Shown here in pieces: positions 8,285 through 16,167 of a stretch of 47,046 bases of DNA. The position numbers and the translations under genes were made by a program. Position 1 is the stretch's first letter, and every line of letters starts with the position of its first letter. The notes below the pieces were generated by a model. That model was not told the origin of the DNA. It ran no database searches and saw only the letters and a list, made by a program, of their open reading frames with translations. Origin of the DNA: Tessaracoccus sp. SD287 (GTDB lineage: Bacteria; Actinomycetota; Actinomycetes; Propionibacteriales; Propionibacteriaceae); NCBI RefSeq assembly GCF_017355265.1, contig NZ_JADIJQ010000022.1:1-47046 (forward strand), written 5' to 3'.

Positions 8285-9187
8285 CTAGACCCTCAGGTAC
8301 TTCCTGGTTGCAAGAATTGTGGGAATGATAGACAGCGCGATGGCAACCAAAGCAACCGCTCCCATGGCAATCCCCGCGTGGGACCAGTCAATCCATTGCA
8401 AACTCTGGATCGAGACTTGAGCGTTTCGCTGCACGATCAGCTCGAAGCCCAGTGCCAGCGTGGCGCAGGCCATCACGGCCCCCACCAGCCCGGTGATCAG
8501 GCTCTCCAGCAGGAAGGGAGCCATGATGTAGAAGTTCGAGGCCCCGACGAATCGCATGATGCCGAGCTCGCGTCGACGCGAGAAGGCGGCAATGCGAATG
8601 GAGTTGGCGATCTGCAATGAGGCGGCCACCAGCAGCAGCACCGACATGCCGATTGCGCCCCATTGGACGGCATTCAGCCAGCGGAAAATCGGGTCGAGCA
8701 CGGTGTGCATGTCGACCACGTTCTGCACTCCGTCCAGCCCCAACGCCTCGGTCACCACCCCCTGGTAGTTCTCGGGGTTGACCAGCTTGATCTTGAACGA
8801 GTCCTGCATCTGCTCGACCGACACCGTCTCCAGCAGCGGCGAATCCTTGAAGACCTCGCGGTACTCGTCGTAGGCCTCCTGCTTGGTGACGTAGTAGACC
8901 TGCTCCACCTCGGGGTTGGCCTTGAGTGCGGCCTCGATCTGGGTGCGCTGGTCCTCGGTGGTGCCGGCACCGGGCTGGCAGTTGCCGCCCGAGGAGTCGG
9001 GCACGCACAGGAAGACCGACAGTTCGATCTTGTCGTACCAGCGGCCCTTGACCAGGTCGATCTGCTGGGCGGCCATCAGGCCGGCGCCGAACAGGGTCAG
9101 CGAGACCCAGATGGTGACGATCACCGACAGGGTCATCGTCAGGTTGCGTCGCAGCCCCGACCAGGTTTCGCGCAGTGTGTGTCGCAT
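8285..9187 (-). CDS. ftsX: Cell division protein FtsX
   Basis: 300 residues. The first transmembrane helix is near residues 18-40 (TMTLSVIVTIWVSLTLFGAG). A large extracytoplasmic loop follows, with two cysteines (FLCVPDSSGGNC) and the segment EVEQVYYVTKQEAYDEYREV. Three more helices lie in the C-terminal part (MSVLLLVAASLQIA, LITGLVGAVMACATLALGF, AGIAMGAVALVAIALSIIPT). IAAFSRRRELGIMRFVGAS is the cytosolic coupling motif. FtsX is the membrane half of the FtsEX complex that transmits ATP-driven change to a wall hydrolase, here most likely the adjacent M23 protein. Confidence 0.95.
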   Translation of the reverse strand: MRHTLRETWSGLRRNLTMTLSVIVTIWVSLTLFGAGLMAAQQIDLVKGRWYDKIELSVFLCVPDSSGGNCQPGAGTTEDQRTQIEAALKANPEVEQVYYVTKQEAYDEYREVFKDSPLLETVSVEQMQDSFKIKLVNPENYQGVVTEALGLDGVQNVVDMHTVLDPIFRWLNAVQWGAIGMSVLLLVAASLQIANSIRIAAFSRRRELGIMRFVGASNFYIMAPFLLESLITGLVGAVMACATLALGFELIVQRNAQVSIQSLQWIDWSHAGIAMGAVALVAIALSIIPTILATRKYLRV

Positions 9188-9218
9188 GAAATGTTGCCTC
9201 CCTCGTCCCGGCGTCCGC

Positions 9219-9905
9219 TCAGGCGGTGCCGTAGACGCCCTTCAACTGGTCGCGGATGACCTGGCCCTTGTCCAGTTCGATGACGCGTCGCCGCATCTGG
9301 TCGACGATGGTCGAGTCGTGGGTGGCCATGATGACGGTCGTGCCGGTCTTGTTGATCCGGTCCAGCAGCTTCATGATGCCGACGCTGGTGGACGGGTCGA
9401 GGTTGCCGGTGGGCTCGTCGGCGATCAGGATCTTCGGACGGTTCACGAAGGCACGGGCGATGGCCACGCGCTGCTGCTCACCGCCGGAGAGCTCCTCGGG
9501 CAGGCGGTCCGCCTTGCCGGTCAGCCCGACGGTCTCCAGGGTCTCGGGCACGATCTGCTTGATCTCCGAGGTGCGCTTGCCGATCACCTGCAGGGCGAAG
9601 GCGACGTTCTCGTGGACCGTCTTGCCGGGCAGCAGGCGGAAGTCCTGGAAGACGGTGCCGATCTGGCGGCGCAGTCCCGGCACCTTCCAGGTGCTCAGCT
9701 TGTTGAGGTCCTGGCCGGCGACGTAGATCGCGCCGGTGGTGGGACGGTACTCCCGAAGAATCAGCCGGATGAAGGTCGACTTGCCCGAGCCGGACTGGCC
9801 GACGAGGAAGACGAACTCCCCCTTGTCGATCTCGACGCTGACGTTCTTCAGTGCTGGTCTGGTGCCACCGTCATACATCTTGCTGACGTTCTCGAACGTG
9901 ATCAC
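9219..9905 (-). CDS. ftsE: Cell division ATP-binding protein FtsE
   Basis: 228 residues. Walker A (GQSGSGKST), Q-loop, ABC signature ([15 protein letters not shown]) and Walker B with catalytic Glu ([13 protein letters not shown]) are all present, and [14 protein letters not shown] contains the switch His. The start [19 protein letters not shown] is typical of FtsE. It lies 31 bp upstream of ftsX on the same strand; FtsE powers the FtsX conformational change at the septum. The prfB-ftsE-ftsX order is shared with other actinobacteria. Confidence 0.96.
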   Translation of the reverse strand: MITFENVSKMYDGGTRPALKNVSVEIDKGEFVFLVGQSGSGKSTFIRLILREYRPTTGAIYVAGQDLNKLSTWKVPGLRRQIGTVFQDFRLLPGKTVHENVAFALQVIGKRTSEIKQIVPETLETVGLTGKADRLPEELSGGEQQRVAIARAFVNRPKILIADEPTGNLDPSTSVGIMKLLDRINKTGTTVIMATHDSTIVDQMRRRVIELDKGQVIRDQLKGVYGTA

Positions 9906-10018
9906 ACTGCATCCTCACCGGGGTGGACAATGGGGGGAAGTTTCCTGAGATTTCCTCAGCCGGCTCTGCGCCAGTCTAGGCGAGCGCTTCCACCCCGTGG
10001 TGCAACCCCGCCTGCGTG

Positions 10019-11128
10019 TCAGGCGTCTTGCTCGGTGCGGCGCCACCTAATGCCTGCGTCGATGAACCCGTCAATGTCTCCGTCGAAGACGTTGTCGGGG
10101 TTGCCCACCTCGTGGTCGGTGCGCAGGTCCTTGACCATCTGGTAGGGGTGCAGCACGTAGGAGCGCATCTGCGAGCCCCACGAGTTGCCGCCGTCGCCCT
10201 TGAGTTCCTTCATCTCGGCCAGCTTCTCCTGGCGGGCTCGCTCCAGCAGGCGCGACTGCAGCACCTTCATCGCGGCCACCTTGTTCTGCAGCTGCGACTT
10301 CTCGTTCTGGCAGCTGACCACCACGCCGGTGGGGATGTGGGTCAGGCGCACGGCGGAGTCGGTGGTGTTGACCGACTGGCCGCCGGGCCCGGAGCTGCGG
10401 AAGACGTCGACGCGGATGTCGTTCTCGGGAATGTCGATGTGGTCGGTGTCCTCGGTGACCGGCAGCACCTCGACGCCGGCGAAGGAGGTCTGGCGGCGGC
10501 CCTGGTTGTCGAAGGGCGAGATGCGGACGAGGCGGTGGGTGCCGGCCTCGACCGACAGCGTGCCGTAGGCGTAGGGGGCGTTGACCTGGAAGGTGGCCGA
10601 CTTGATGCCGGCCTCCTCGGCGTAGGACACGTCGTAGAGCTGGAACTTGTGGTGGTGGCGCTCGGCCCAGCGGGTGTACATGCGCAGCAGCATCTGGGCG
10701 AAGTCGGAGGCGTCGACACCACCGGCCTCGGCGCGGATGGTGATCATGGCCTCGCGCTGGTCGTACTCGCCGGACAGCAGGGTGCGCACCTCGAGTGCCG
10801 AGATGTCGTTGGACAGCGAGTTGACCTCGGTGAGGGCTTCGGCGGCGGAGTCCTCGTCGGACTCCTCGGCGGCCAGCTCGACCATGATGGCGACGTCGTC
10901 CAGCCGGGAGCGCAGTTCCTCGACGCGGTCGACCTCGCTCTGCAAGGCGCTGAGGCGCGAGGTGACGCGCTGGGCGTTGTCGGTGTCGTCCCACAGGTCG
11001 GGGGCCGAGACCTGCTCGCCCAGCTCAACGATCTCGGCGCGCTTGGCGTCGAGATTGGCCACCGCCTCGATCGAGCTGAGCTTCTGGTCGAGTTCGGCGA
11101 TGGTTTCTGGAAGATCTACGAGTGCCAC
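10019..11128 (-). CDS. prfB: Peptide chain release factor 2
   Basis: 369 residues from GTG 11128 ([17 protein letters not shown]); the open frame upstream to 11467 is antisense to the CueP-like gene and is not used. The catalytic GGQ is at about residues 249-251 within [20 protein letters not shown]. The RF2-specific SPF stop-codon anticodon is present ([15 protein letters not shown]). The coding frame is continuous, so the programmed +1 frameshift that controls prfB in many bacteria is absent, as in several actinobacteria. No strong ribosome site precedes the GTG. It reads UGA and UAA codons. Confidence 0.95.
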   Translation of the reverse strand: MALVDLPETIAELDQKLSSIEAVANLDAKRAEIVELGEQVSAPDLWDDTDNAQRVTSRLSALQSEVDRVEELRSRLDDVAIMVELAAEESDEDSAAEALTEVNSLSNDISALEVRTLLSGEYDQREAMITIRAEAGGVDASDFAQMLLRMYTRWAERHHHKFQLYDVSYAEEAGIKSATFQVNAPYAYGTLSVEAGTHRLVRISPFDNQGRRQTSFAGVEVLPVTEDTDHIDIPENDIRVDVFRSSGPGGQSVNTTDSAVRLTHIPTGVVVSCQNEKSQLQNKVAAMKVLQSRLLERARQEKLAEMKELKGDGGNSWGSQMRSYVLHPYQMVKDLRTDHEVGNPDNVFDGDIDGFIDAGIRWRRTEQDA

Positions 11129-11227
11129 GTTGGCCAACTCTACCGCCTGCACCCGCCATTGCCGCCGATCAGCGGGCCCGGCGAGGGATAACGACACCCC
11201 GCGCGCGGGACGACCGCGTCCACTTCC

Positions 11228-11233
11228 TACTCT
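11228..11233 (+). promoter_or_regulatory. -10 box, predicted leaderless start of cueP-like gene
   Basis: TACTCT ends 7 nt before ATG 11241, with no ribosome-binding site between them. Confidence 0.55.
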
Positions 11234-11240
11234 TGGTTGC

Positions 11241-11822
11241 ATGCGAAAACTGTTCTGCGTCCTGGCCCTGCTCAGCGTGCTGCTCGTTTCGGCTTGCTCC
11301 GCGGAGTCCACCTCGGGCCCTGCCACCAGCACCTCCGGCGACAGCGCGGTGCTGGACCGGCTCGGGTTCGCGGAGCTGAGCGGCAAGCAGATCGTCGAGA
11401 AGTTGGACACCAGTCCTGATGCACGCCCGATGGCCTTTTCCGCCTCGGTGCGTCCCGGCGGCGTCATGCTCGCCGACGACCAGGGCGAGGTGACGGTGCC
11501 GCTGCCGGCCGACGAGTTCTACCTGTCCGTGGCCCCCTACGTCACCCGGACCCATCCCTGCCACTTCCACTCACTGGCGACCTGCAACGGGGAACTCAAG
11601 GGCGTCGACATTGCCGTGAAGATCACCGCCGCCGACGGCACCGTGCTGGTCGACGAGCAGACCACCACCCACACCGGCAACGGTTTCATTGGCTACTGGG
11701 TGCCCCGCGGACAGACCGGGACCGTGCAGATCACCACGGCCGATGGCAAGTCGGGCAGCGCTGCCTTCAGCGCGGTCACCGACGAGGACGCGACCTGCAT
11801 GACCACCCTGCAGGTGCGCTGA
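11241..11822 (+). CDS. CueP-family copper-binding lipoprotein
   Basis: 193 residues from ATG 11241. It has a lipoprotein signal with lipobox LVSAC (Cys19). The mature part carries the CueP hallmark [16 protein letters not shown] with Cys107 and Cys115, [11 protein letters not shown], and the terminal [10 protein letters not shown] with Cys186. In Salmonella, CueP is a periplasmic protein whose three conserved cysteines bind copper and which supplies copper to SodCII. Here the lipobox predicts anchoring on the outer face of the membrane. No copper ATPase, CueR/CsoR regulator or superoxide dismutase lies next to it. The family match is by motif; copper binding is inferred. Confidence 0.85.
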   Translation: MRKLFCVLALLSVLLVSACSAESTSGPATSTSGDSAVLDRLGFAELSGKQIVEKLDTSPDARPMAFSASVRPGGVMLADDQGEVTVPLPADEFYLSVAPYVTRTHPCHFHSLATCNGELKGVDIAVKITAADGTVLVDEQTTTHTGNGFIGYWVPRGQTGTVQITTADGKSGSAAFSAVTDEDATCMTTLQVR

Positions 11823-11866
11823 GCCGAGCCCCCTGAGCGCCCGAATGAGGCGGCGGCCCGGCTTGC

Positions 11867-11872
11867 TACAGT
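11867..11872 (+). promoter_or_regulatory. -10 box for tRNA-Val
   Basis: TACAGT lies 11 nt before the mature tRNA 5' end, implying a very short leader removed by RNase P. No clear -35 hexamer is seen. Confidence 0.5.
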
Positions 11873-11882
11873 GCTGCCTGTG

Positions 11883-11956
<74 letters not shown>

Positions 11957-12114
11957 CTCCAGGCAGTTCTGCCGGGGGACTCCCGTGGAGCGATCCAGCT
12001 CCTACCACTGCGACGTGGAAGGCGTGGTCTCGGCAGCTCGCCGCGCCGGCTGCGGGACTCTTGGGCAGCCGTTAGGCATCTCGGTGGGCGAGGCCCCGGC
12101 ATGCATCTGGGCGC

Positions 12115-12120
12115 TAGGTT
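12115..12120 (+). promoter_or_regulatory. -10 box, predicted leaderless start of DUF5655 gene
   Basis: TAGGTT ends 6 nt before ATG 12127; no ribosome-binding site is present. Confidence 0.6.
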
Positions 12121-12126
12121 TGGCGC

Positions 12127-12501
12127 ATGGGCACAGGTGAGCTCGCGCGGACACCAGAGCAGTTCTTCAACGGGCTCCCCGAGGGGCTCAGGCTGTATCG
12201 AGCAGTGGAGCAGGCCGTCGGCGCGATCGGTGAGGTGTCCATCACGGTGACGAAGAGCCAGATCGCGTTTGGGCGCCGGAAGCGGTTCGCCTACCTCTGG
12301 CGTCCAGGCCAGTACCTGCGCAGCGACGTGCCCGCAGTGCTGTCCATCGCCCTGCCCTATGAGGTGGCTTCCCCTCGGTTCAAGCAGGTCTCGCACCCCT
12401 CCCCCACGGTATGGATGCACCACCTCGAGTTGAACCTCGTCGACGAGATTGATGAGGAGGTCCGTGGCTGGCTGGCCAACGCCTTTGACAGTGCGGGTTA
12501 A
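12127..12501 (+). CDS. DUF5655 domain protein
   Basis: 124 residues. It resembles DUF5655: an N-terminal helix around LRLYRAVEQAVGAIGEV, then strands VSITVTKSQIAFGRRKRFAYLW, and a C-terminal helix (VDEIDEEVRGWLANAF). No signal peptide or membrane segment, so it should be cytosolic. Members occur alone or fused to other small domains, and the function is not known. It is a single gene downstream of the tRNA. Confidence 0.75.
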   Translation: MGTGELARTPEQFFNGLPEGLRLYRAVEQAVGAIGEVSITVTKSQIAFGRRKRFAYLWRPGQYLRSDVPAVLSIALPYEVASPRFKQVSHPSPTVWMHHLELNLVDEIDEEVRGWLANAFDSAG

Positions 12502-12539
12502 GGCTCGCTCAGCCTTCACCGAGCAGATGACGAGGTTGC

Positions 12540-12552
12540 CGACACTGTGTCG
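12540..12552. promoter_or_regulatory. Palindromic operator upstream of the 12566 gene
   Basis: Perfect palindrome CGACAC-T-GTGTCG, directly upstream of the TAAGAT -10 box at 12554. A nearly identical 15-bp palindrome lies at 14989-15003 before the ABC permease. The half-site CGACAC with a 1-bp centre is TetR-family-like, and an intact tetR is 1.8 kb away. Confidence 0.65.
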
Positions 12553-12553
12553 A

Positions 12554-12559
12554 TAAGAT
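12554..12559 (+). promoter_or_regulatory. -10 box, predicted leaderless start of 12566 gene
   Basis: TAAGAT ends 6 nt before ATG 12566. The palindrome at 12540-12552 occupies the promoter spacer, where a bound repressor would block RNA polymerase. Confidence 0.6.
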
Positions 12560-12565
12560 GGTCCC

Positions 12566-12919
12566 ATGGAAATCCTCAAGAACCTTGTCCTGGCCCTTCA
12601 CATCATCGGCGTCGCCGCCATCCTGGGCGGGGTGATCTACCAGAGCAAGGATCTGCGCACCGGCGGCGGCCGCGTGCTGCCGGCCATGATGCACGGGGCG
12701 TGGACGATGCTGGTCACCGGTATCGCGCTGGTCGGCCTTCAGTACCCCCTGGACAACGAGGTCAACAACGCCAAGATCTCGGTGAAACTGGCCGTTCTCA
12801 TCGTCCTCATCGTGGTGGCATGGATCAACCGCAAGCGCGAGACGCTCGCCGGCTGGGTGCTGCCGATGATCGGAATGCTCACCGTGGTCAACGTCCTGCT
12901 CGCCACCGTCTGGAAGTAA
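12566..12919 (+). CDS. Small four-helix membrane protein
   Basis: 117 residues with four hydrophobic segments: LVLALHIIGVAAILGGVIY (about 6-24), MHGAWTMLVTGIALVGL (41-57), VKLAVLIVLIVVAWI (73-87) and GWVLPMIGMLTVVNVLLATV (95-114). The charged loops are short. I do not recognise a named family with confidence; similar proteins are annotated as hypothetical integral membrane proteins. The promoter carries the palindrome shared with the ABC transporter operon, and a truncated tetR copy follows 34 bp after the stop. It may therefore respond to the same signal as that transporter (inference). Confidence 0.8.
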   Translation: MEILKNLVLALHIIGVAAILGGVIYQSKDLRTGGGRVLPAMMHGAWTMLVTGIALVGLQYPLDNEVNNAKISVKLAVLIVLIVVAWINRKRETLAGWVLPMIGMLTVVNVLLATVWK

Positions 12920-12933
12920 CCCGGGCACGCTGG

Positions 12934-13054
12934 CAGCGGACCAGGCGCCCCGGATGCCGAAGATCTCTGCTGCCAGCGTGGACGAACACCGCGCCTTCCG
13001 ACGCACCGCGCTCCTGCGGTCCGGCAAGGCCATCGTCGCCGAGGCGGGCCTGTC
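12934..13054 (+). pseudogene. Truncated tetR copy
   Basis: From ATG 12954 about 100 bp match the start of the intact tetR at 14357 at roughly 90% identity by eye (MPKISAASVDEHRAF against MPKISAATVDEHRAS, then RTALLRSGKAIVAEAG). Similarity ends near 13054, before the helix-turn-helix, and the frame then runs into unrelated sequence. The 20 bp at 12934-12953 also match 14310-14329 at 18 of 20 bases, but the ~27 bp holding the intact gene's -10 box (CATAAT) are missing here. It is a dead remnant of a duplication. Confidence 0.8.
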
Positions 13055-13223
13055 CGTTTCGGTGGCAGCAAGGAACCGCCTCCTTCGTGCGCACGGTGCG
13101 GATGTTCCTCAGCTACGGTCCGGCGTGCGTCGACGTCGCCTCAGCCAATGGCCGAAACCACAGCGGCCAGCATTCGTCGCCAATTGTTCACCAGGGCGCC
13201 AGATGAGCCGATGCACAGGCCGC
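13055..13223. other. Intergenic stretch without a supported gene
   Basis: Between the tetR remnant and the secreted-protein gene. Open frames exist but lack ribosome sites and family resemblance. No clear repeat or hairpin was seen. It forms part of a 317-bp gap between intact genes. Confidence 0.6.
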
Positions 13224-13229
13224 TAGCGT
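13224..13229 (+). promoter_or_regulatory. -10 box, predicted leaderless start of 13237 gene
   Basis: TAGCGT ends 7 nt before ATG 13237; no ribosome-binding site is present. Confidence 0.6.
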
Positions 13230-13236
13230 CGAAAGC

Positions 13237-14259
13237 ATGACCCTCAACAACCTTTCCCGTCGTGTCGTACTGGGCGCCGCCGCTGCTGTGCCGGTCGCAG
13301 GACTGTCCGGGCGCGCAAGCGCCGCCCCAGCCAGCACCTTCCGGGTTGCCGTGGCCACCAACGAGCCCTACGGCACCTACCACGTCAAGCCCGTGCTGGA
13401 CGATGTCATCGCCCGCGGCGGCACGCTGGTGCAGATCGTGCCCGACCTGAGCGCCATCGGAACTGGCGACCCGGTGCCGGTCCTCACCCTCGACCAGGCC
13501 CGTGGGCAGGACTTCGACCTGCTCGTGGTCAATGGGGCGACCCAGTGGCCGGCCACCGTGGCCGAGGCACTCCCCGGGATGCCGGTGGTCGCCAGTTCAC
13601 TGGCCTACCTGCGGGCCGAGTTGGCTCCCTTCGCCGAAGTGATTCGTCCGCGGCTGATCGGCGTCACGGCCAGCTCGGCGGCCGAGGCGCAGACCTTCGC
13701 CGGGCACCTGGGAATCGACCAGAACAGGATCCGAATCGTCGGGATTCCCGAGCTCGACACGCTGCCCACCTGGAACCCGGAGCCGGAGACGGTGCTAGTG
13801 CTCACCAGCGTTACCTACCCCTCAGCCACCGGCGGCGCCGCGCCCGGCACCCAACTGTTGCTGGACTCCGCCCACGCCCTGGCAGATGCGGGATGGCACG
13901 TGCTGGTCGGGCTGCACCCACGCGAGGACCGCACGTTGTGGGACGAGTTCGAGATCGCCGAGGAGGGGTCGCTCGCGGCCTCTGCCCGCGCGCAGGTTGC
14001 CGTCGGCATCCCCGGGTCGGTCTTCCCGAAGATTGCCGCGGTCGGGGTGCCGCTGGTGGCCACGATCGACCCGGCCCTCAACGTGCCCGCCTACCTGCTG
14101 GGCCTGGCCACCCCCGCAACCACCGTCGCCGAAGTCGTCACTACAGTGGAGCGGGCGACCCCCTTGGACAGGAAGGACCTCAAGGAGGTCGTCGGCCCGT
14201 TGGGCCGCGCCGGGAAGACCCTCGCGCAGTACTGGTTCGCCGCGAGCCGCCACCGCTGA
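13237..14259 (+). CDS. Tat-type secreted protein of unknown function
   Basis: 340 residues. The N-terminus has a twin-arginine signal (NLSRRVVLGAAAAVPVAGL, then an AxA site near ASAAPA). The mature part looks like two Rossmann-like halves: VAVATNEPYGTYHVKPVLDD and FDLLVVNGATQW, then ETVLVLTSVTYPS, GWHVLVGLHPRED, and GIPGSVFPKIAAVGVPLVAT. The second half (HPRED, then a Gly-rich loop) recalls GT-B-fold glycosyltransferase C-domains, but no catalytic set is convincing and an exported GT-B enzyme would be odd. Function unknown. It is followed by a 12-bp hairpin terminator. Confidence 0.75.
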   Translation: MTLNNLSRRVVLGAAAAVPVAGLSGRASAAPASTFRVAVATNEPYGTYHVKPVLDDVIARGGTLVQIVPDLSAIGTGDPVPVLTLDQARGQDFDLLVVNGATQWPATVAEALPGMPVVASSLAYLRAELAPFAEVIRPRLIGVTASSAAEAQTFAGHLGIDQNRIRIVGIPELDTLPTWNPEPETVLVLTSVTYPSATGGAAPGTQLLLDSAHALADAGWHVLVGLHPREDRTLWDEFEIAEEGSLAASARAQVAVGIPGSVFPKIAAVGVPLVATIDPALNVPAYLLGLATPATTVAEVVTTVERATPLDRKDLKEVVGPLGRAGKTLAQYWFAASRHR

Positions 14260-14272
14260 AAGACCCCATGAG

Positions 14273-14307
14273 GGCCCAGCTCGCATTGTTCGTCAGCGAG
14301 CTGGGCC
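14273..14307 (+). terminator. Terminator after the 13237 gene
   Basis: 12-bp perfect stem GGCCCAGCTCGC (14273-14284) with GCGAGCTGGGCC (14296-14307), an 11-nt loop, followed by TTC. The U-run is weak. Confidence 0.65.
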
Positions 14308-14344
14308 TTCAGCGGACCCGCCGCCCCGGGACGGACCTGAGGCG

Positions 14345-14350
14345 CATAAT
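14345..14350 (+). promoter_or_regulatory. -10 box, predicted leaderless start of tetR
   Basis: CATAAT ends 6 nt before ATG 14357. The truncated tetR copy lacks this segment. Confidence 0.55.
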
Positions 14351-14356
14351 GAGCGG

Positions 14357-14932
14357 ATGCCGAAGATCTCTGCTGCCACCGTGGACGAACACCGCGCCAG
14401 CCAACGCACCGCACTCCTGCGGTCCGGCGAGGCCATCCTCGCCGAGGCGGGCGTGTCAGGCGTGACGCCGCGAGCGGTCTGCGAACGGGTGGGGCTGGGT
14501 CGCTCGAGCTTCTACGACTACTTCCCCACCAAGGACGACCTGCTGGTGGCCATCGCCATCGACGCCATCGAGAGGTGGGACGCAGAGCTCGAGCAGGTCC
14601 TCAGCGGGGTGGAGTCGGGGCTTCCCGCATTGCGCGCCCTGGTCGAGGCGACCATGGCAATGGCCGCCAGCGGCAGGCACGCGATCGCGGGCACCTTGCG
14701 CGAGGCCCAGCTCAGCCCCCAGCGCTTCGAGGACTTGATGACCCTGCACGACGCGCTCCTGCGCCCGGTCGTCCAGGTGCTGTCGGGGCTGGGCGTCCCC
14801 GACCCCGCCCACTGGACGATGCTGGTCCAGGGCGTCCTCGGCGCCGGCGTCCAGCTCGTGGAACACGGGACCGACCACCAGCGCGTCGCGGCCGACGTCC
14901 TGACCCTGCTGGTCACCGGGCTGCCGCGCTGA
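14357..14932 (+). CDS. TetR-family transcriptional regulator
   Basis: 191 residues from ATG 14357. The N-terminal DNA-binding domain is typical: RTALLRSGEAILAEAGVSG, then VTPRAVCERVGLGRSSFYDY and FPTKDDLLVAI. The ligand-binding part is helical, with no recognisable ligand signature. It lies 92 bp before an ABC permease gene whose upstream region holds the palindrome CCGACAC-C-GTGTCGG, and a sister site precedes the 12566 membrane-protein gene. It most likely represses both (inference). No palindrome was seen before tetR itself. A truncated copy of its 5' end lies at 12954. Confidence 0.93.
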   Translation: MPKISAATVDEHRASQRTALLRSGEAILAEAGVSGVTPRAVCERVGLGRSSFYDYFPTKDDLLVAIAIDAIERWDAELEQVLSGVESGLPALRALVEATMAMAASGRHAIAGTLREAQLSPQRFEDLMTLHDALLRPVVQVLSGLGVPDPAHWTMLVQGVLGAGVQLVEHGTDHQRVAADVLTLLVTGLPR

Positions 14933-14988
14933 CGACGGGCACGTCCTGATTTGATCCGACGGAACCAGGGGTGGCATCATCGAAGTTA

Positions 14989-15003
14989 CCGACACCGTGT
15001 CGG
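14989..15003. promoter_or_regulatory. Palindromic operator before the ABC transporter
   Basis: Perfect 15-nt palindrome CCGACAC-C-GTGTCGG, 21 bp before ATG 15025. It shares CGACAC-N-GTGTCG with the site at 12540-12552. TTGATC at 14951 and CATCAT at 14975 (18-nt spacer) are candidate promoter hexamers just upstream, which would put the operator over the transcript start. Confidence 0.7.
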
Positions 15004-15024
15004 CACCTTCGGTGCGGGACCCCC

Positions 15025-16167
15025 ATGTTCCTTGCTCTGCGCGAACTGAGATTCGCTCGCGGACGGTTTGCGCTGATGGGCACCGTGATCGCCTTGATCT
15101 CCGTGCTCGTCGTGCTGCTGTCCGGTCTGTCCTCCGGTCTGGTCAACGACGGCGTCTCCGGTCTCAAGGCGATGCCGGCCACCGCATTCGCCTTCGACGA
15201 GGGCACCCGGACGGACAACGCCTTCAGTCGCTCCGTCGTTGACGACAAACAGTTGACGACCTGGCAGCAGGCACCCGGTGTCCAGGCGGCTGAACCGATG
15301 GGGGTCAGCATCGTCAACGCCACCACCAACGACGGCACCCAGATCGACCTCACCCTGTTCGGCATCGAACCCGGAGGTTTCCTCTCGCCCGCGACCTCGT
15401 CGGGCGACGGGTTCGGCCCTCTCAACGGGATCGTGGTCTCACCCACGCTGCAGGATTCCGGAGTCCAGATCGGCACCGTCGTGACGCTCGAACGCATTGG
15501 CCTCGAGCTGACCGTGATCGGCTTCACCGACGGCCAGGCAACCTTTGGCCACGTCGACGTGGCCTACCTTCCCCTCAACACCTGGCGGCTCATGGCCGCT
15601 GGAGCCGCCAGCCCCGGGGCACCCACCCAGCAGCAGGTCGACGCTCTCGACTTTCCGTACTCGAGCGTCGTCGCCCTCAAGGCCGCCGACGGGGCGGATC
15701 TCGACGTCGCTGCCGTCGACTCGGCCGCCAACACCACGACGATGACACTCACGGAGTCTTTCAACGCCTCCCCGGGCTACGAGGCCGAGACCCTCACGCT
15801 CAGCATGATCCAGGTGTTCCTCTACGTCATCTGCGCGCTGGTGGTGGGCGCCTTCTTCACCGTGTGGACCATCCAGCGCACCCATGACATCGCCGTGCTG
15901 CGCGCCACCGGCGCCTCCACCCGCTACCTGCTGCGCGACGGTCTGAGCCAGGCCGGCATCCTGCTGGTCGCGTTCACGGTGATCGGCGTCGCCGCTGGCG
16001 TCGGCATGGGAGCAGCGATGCCGGACGCCATGCCGTTCGACCTGGAGGCAGGACCCATCGCGATCGCATCGGTCCTGACGATCGTGCTCGGCCTGCTCGG
16101 CGCTGCCGTCGCGGTCCTTCGCATTACCCGCATTGACCCGATCCGCGCCCTGGGAGGCCAACGATGA
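15025..16167 (+). CDS. ABC transporter permease (MacB/FtsX-like)
   Basis: 380 residues from ATG 15025. There is one N-terminal helix (RFALMGTVIALISVLVVLLS), a ~220-residue extracytoplasmic domain, and three C-terminal helices (IQVFLYVICALVVGAFFTV, GILLVAFTVIGVAAGVGMG, IAIASVLTIVLGLLGAAVAV). The cytosolic motif HDIAVLRATGASTRYLLRDG is the FtsX/MacB coupling segment. This four-helix topology is that of mechanotransmission ABC systems acting on extracytoplasmic substrates rather than classical importers. It overlaps the ATPase gene by ATGA and is probably controlled by the upstream TetR. Confidence 0.9.
   Translation: MFLALRELRFARGRFALMGTVIALISVLVVLLSGLSSGLVNDGVSGLKAMPATAFAFDEGTRTDNAFSRSVVDDKQLTTWQQAPGVQAAEPMGVSIVNATTNDGTQIDLTLFGIEPGGFLSPATSSGDGFGPLNGIVVSPTLQDSGVQIGTVVTLERIGLELTVIGFTDGQATFGHVDVAYLPLNTWRLMAAGAASPGAPTQQQVDALDFPYSSVVALKAADGADLDVAAVDSAANTTTMTLTESFNASPGYEAETLTLSMIQVFLYVICALVVGAFFTVWTIQRTHDIAVLRATGASTRYLLRDGLSQAGILLVAFTVIGVAAGVGMGAAMPDAMPFDLEAGPIAIASVLTIVLGLLGAAVAVLRITRIDPIRALGGQR

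Noticed and set aside
10019..11128. Programmed frameshift in prfB
   Set aside because: The frame is continuous from GTG 11128 to the stop and no in-frame UGA occurs near codon 25.
12954..13226. Functional second TetR regulator
   Set aside because: Similarity ends before the helix-turn-helix and its promoter segment is deleted; treated as a remnant.
12900..14400. Mobile element or genomic island around the tetR duplicate
   Set aside because: No transposase, terminal inverted repeats or integrase; the tRNA-Val at 11883 has no repeated 3' end in view, so no attachment site could be supported.
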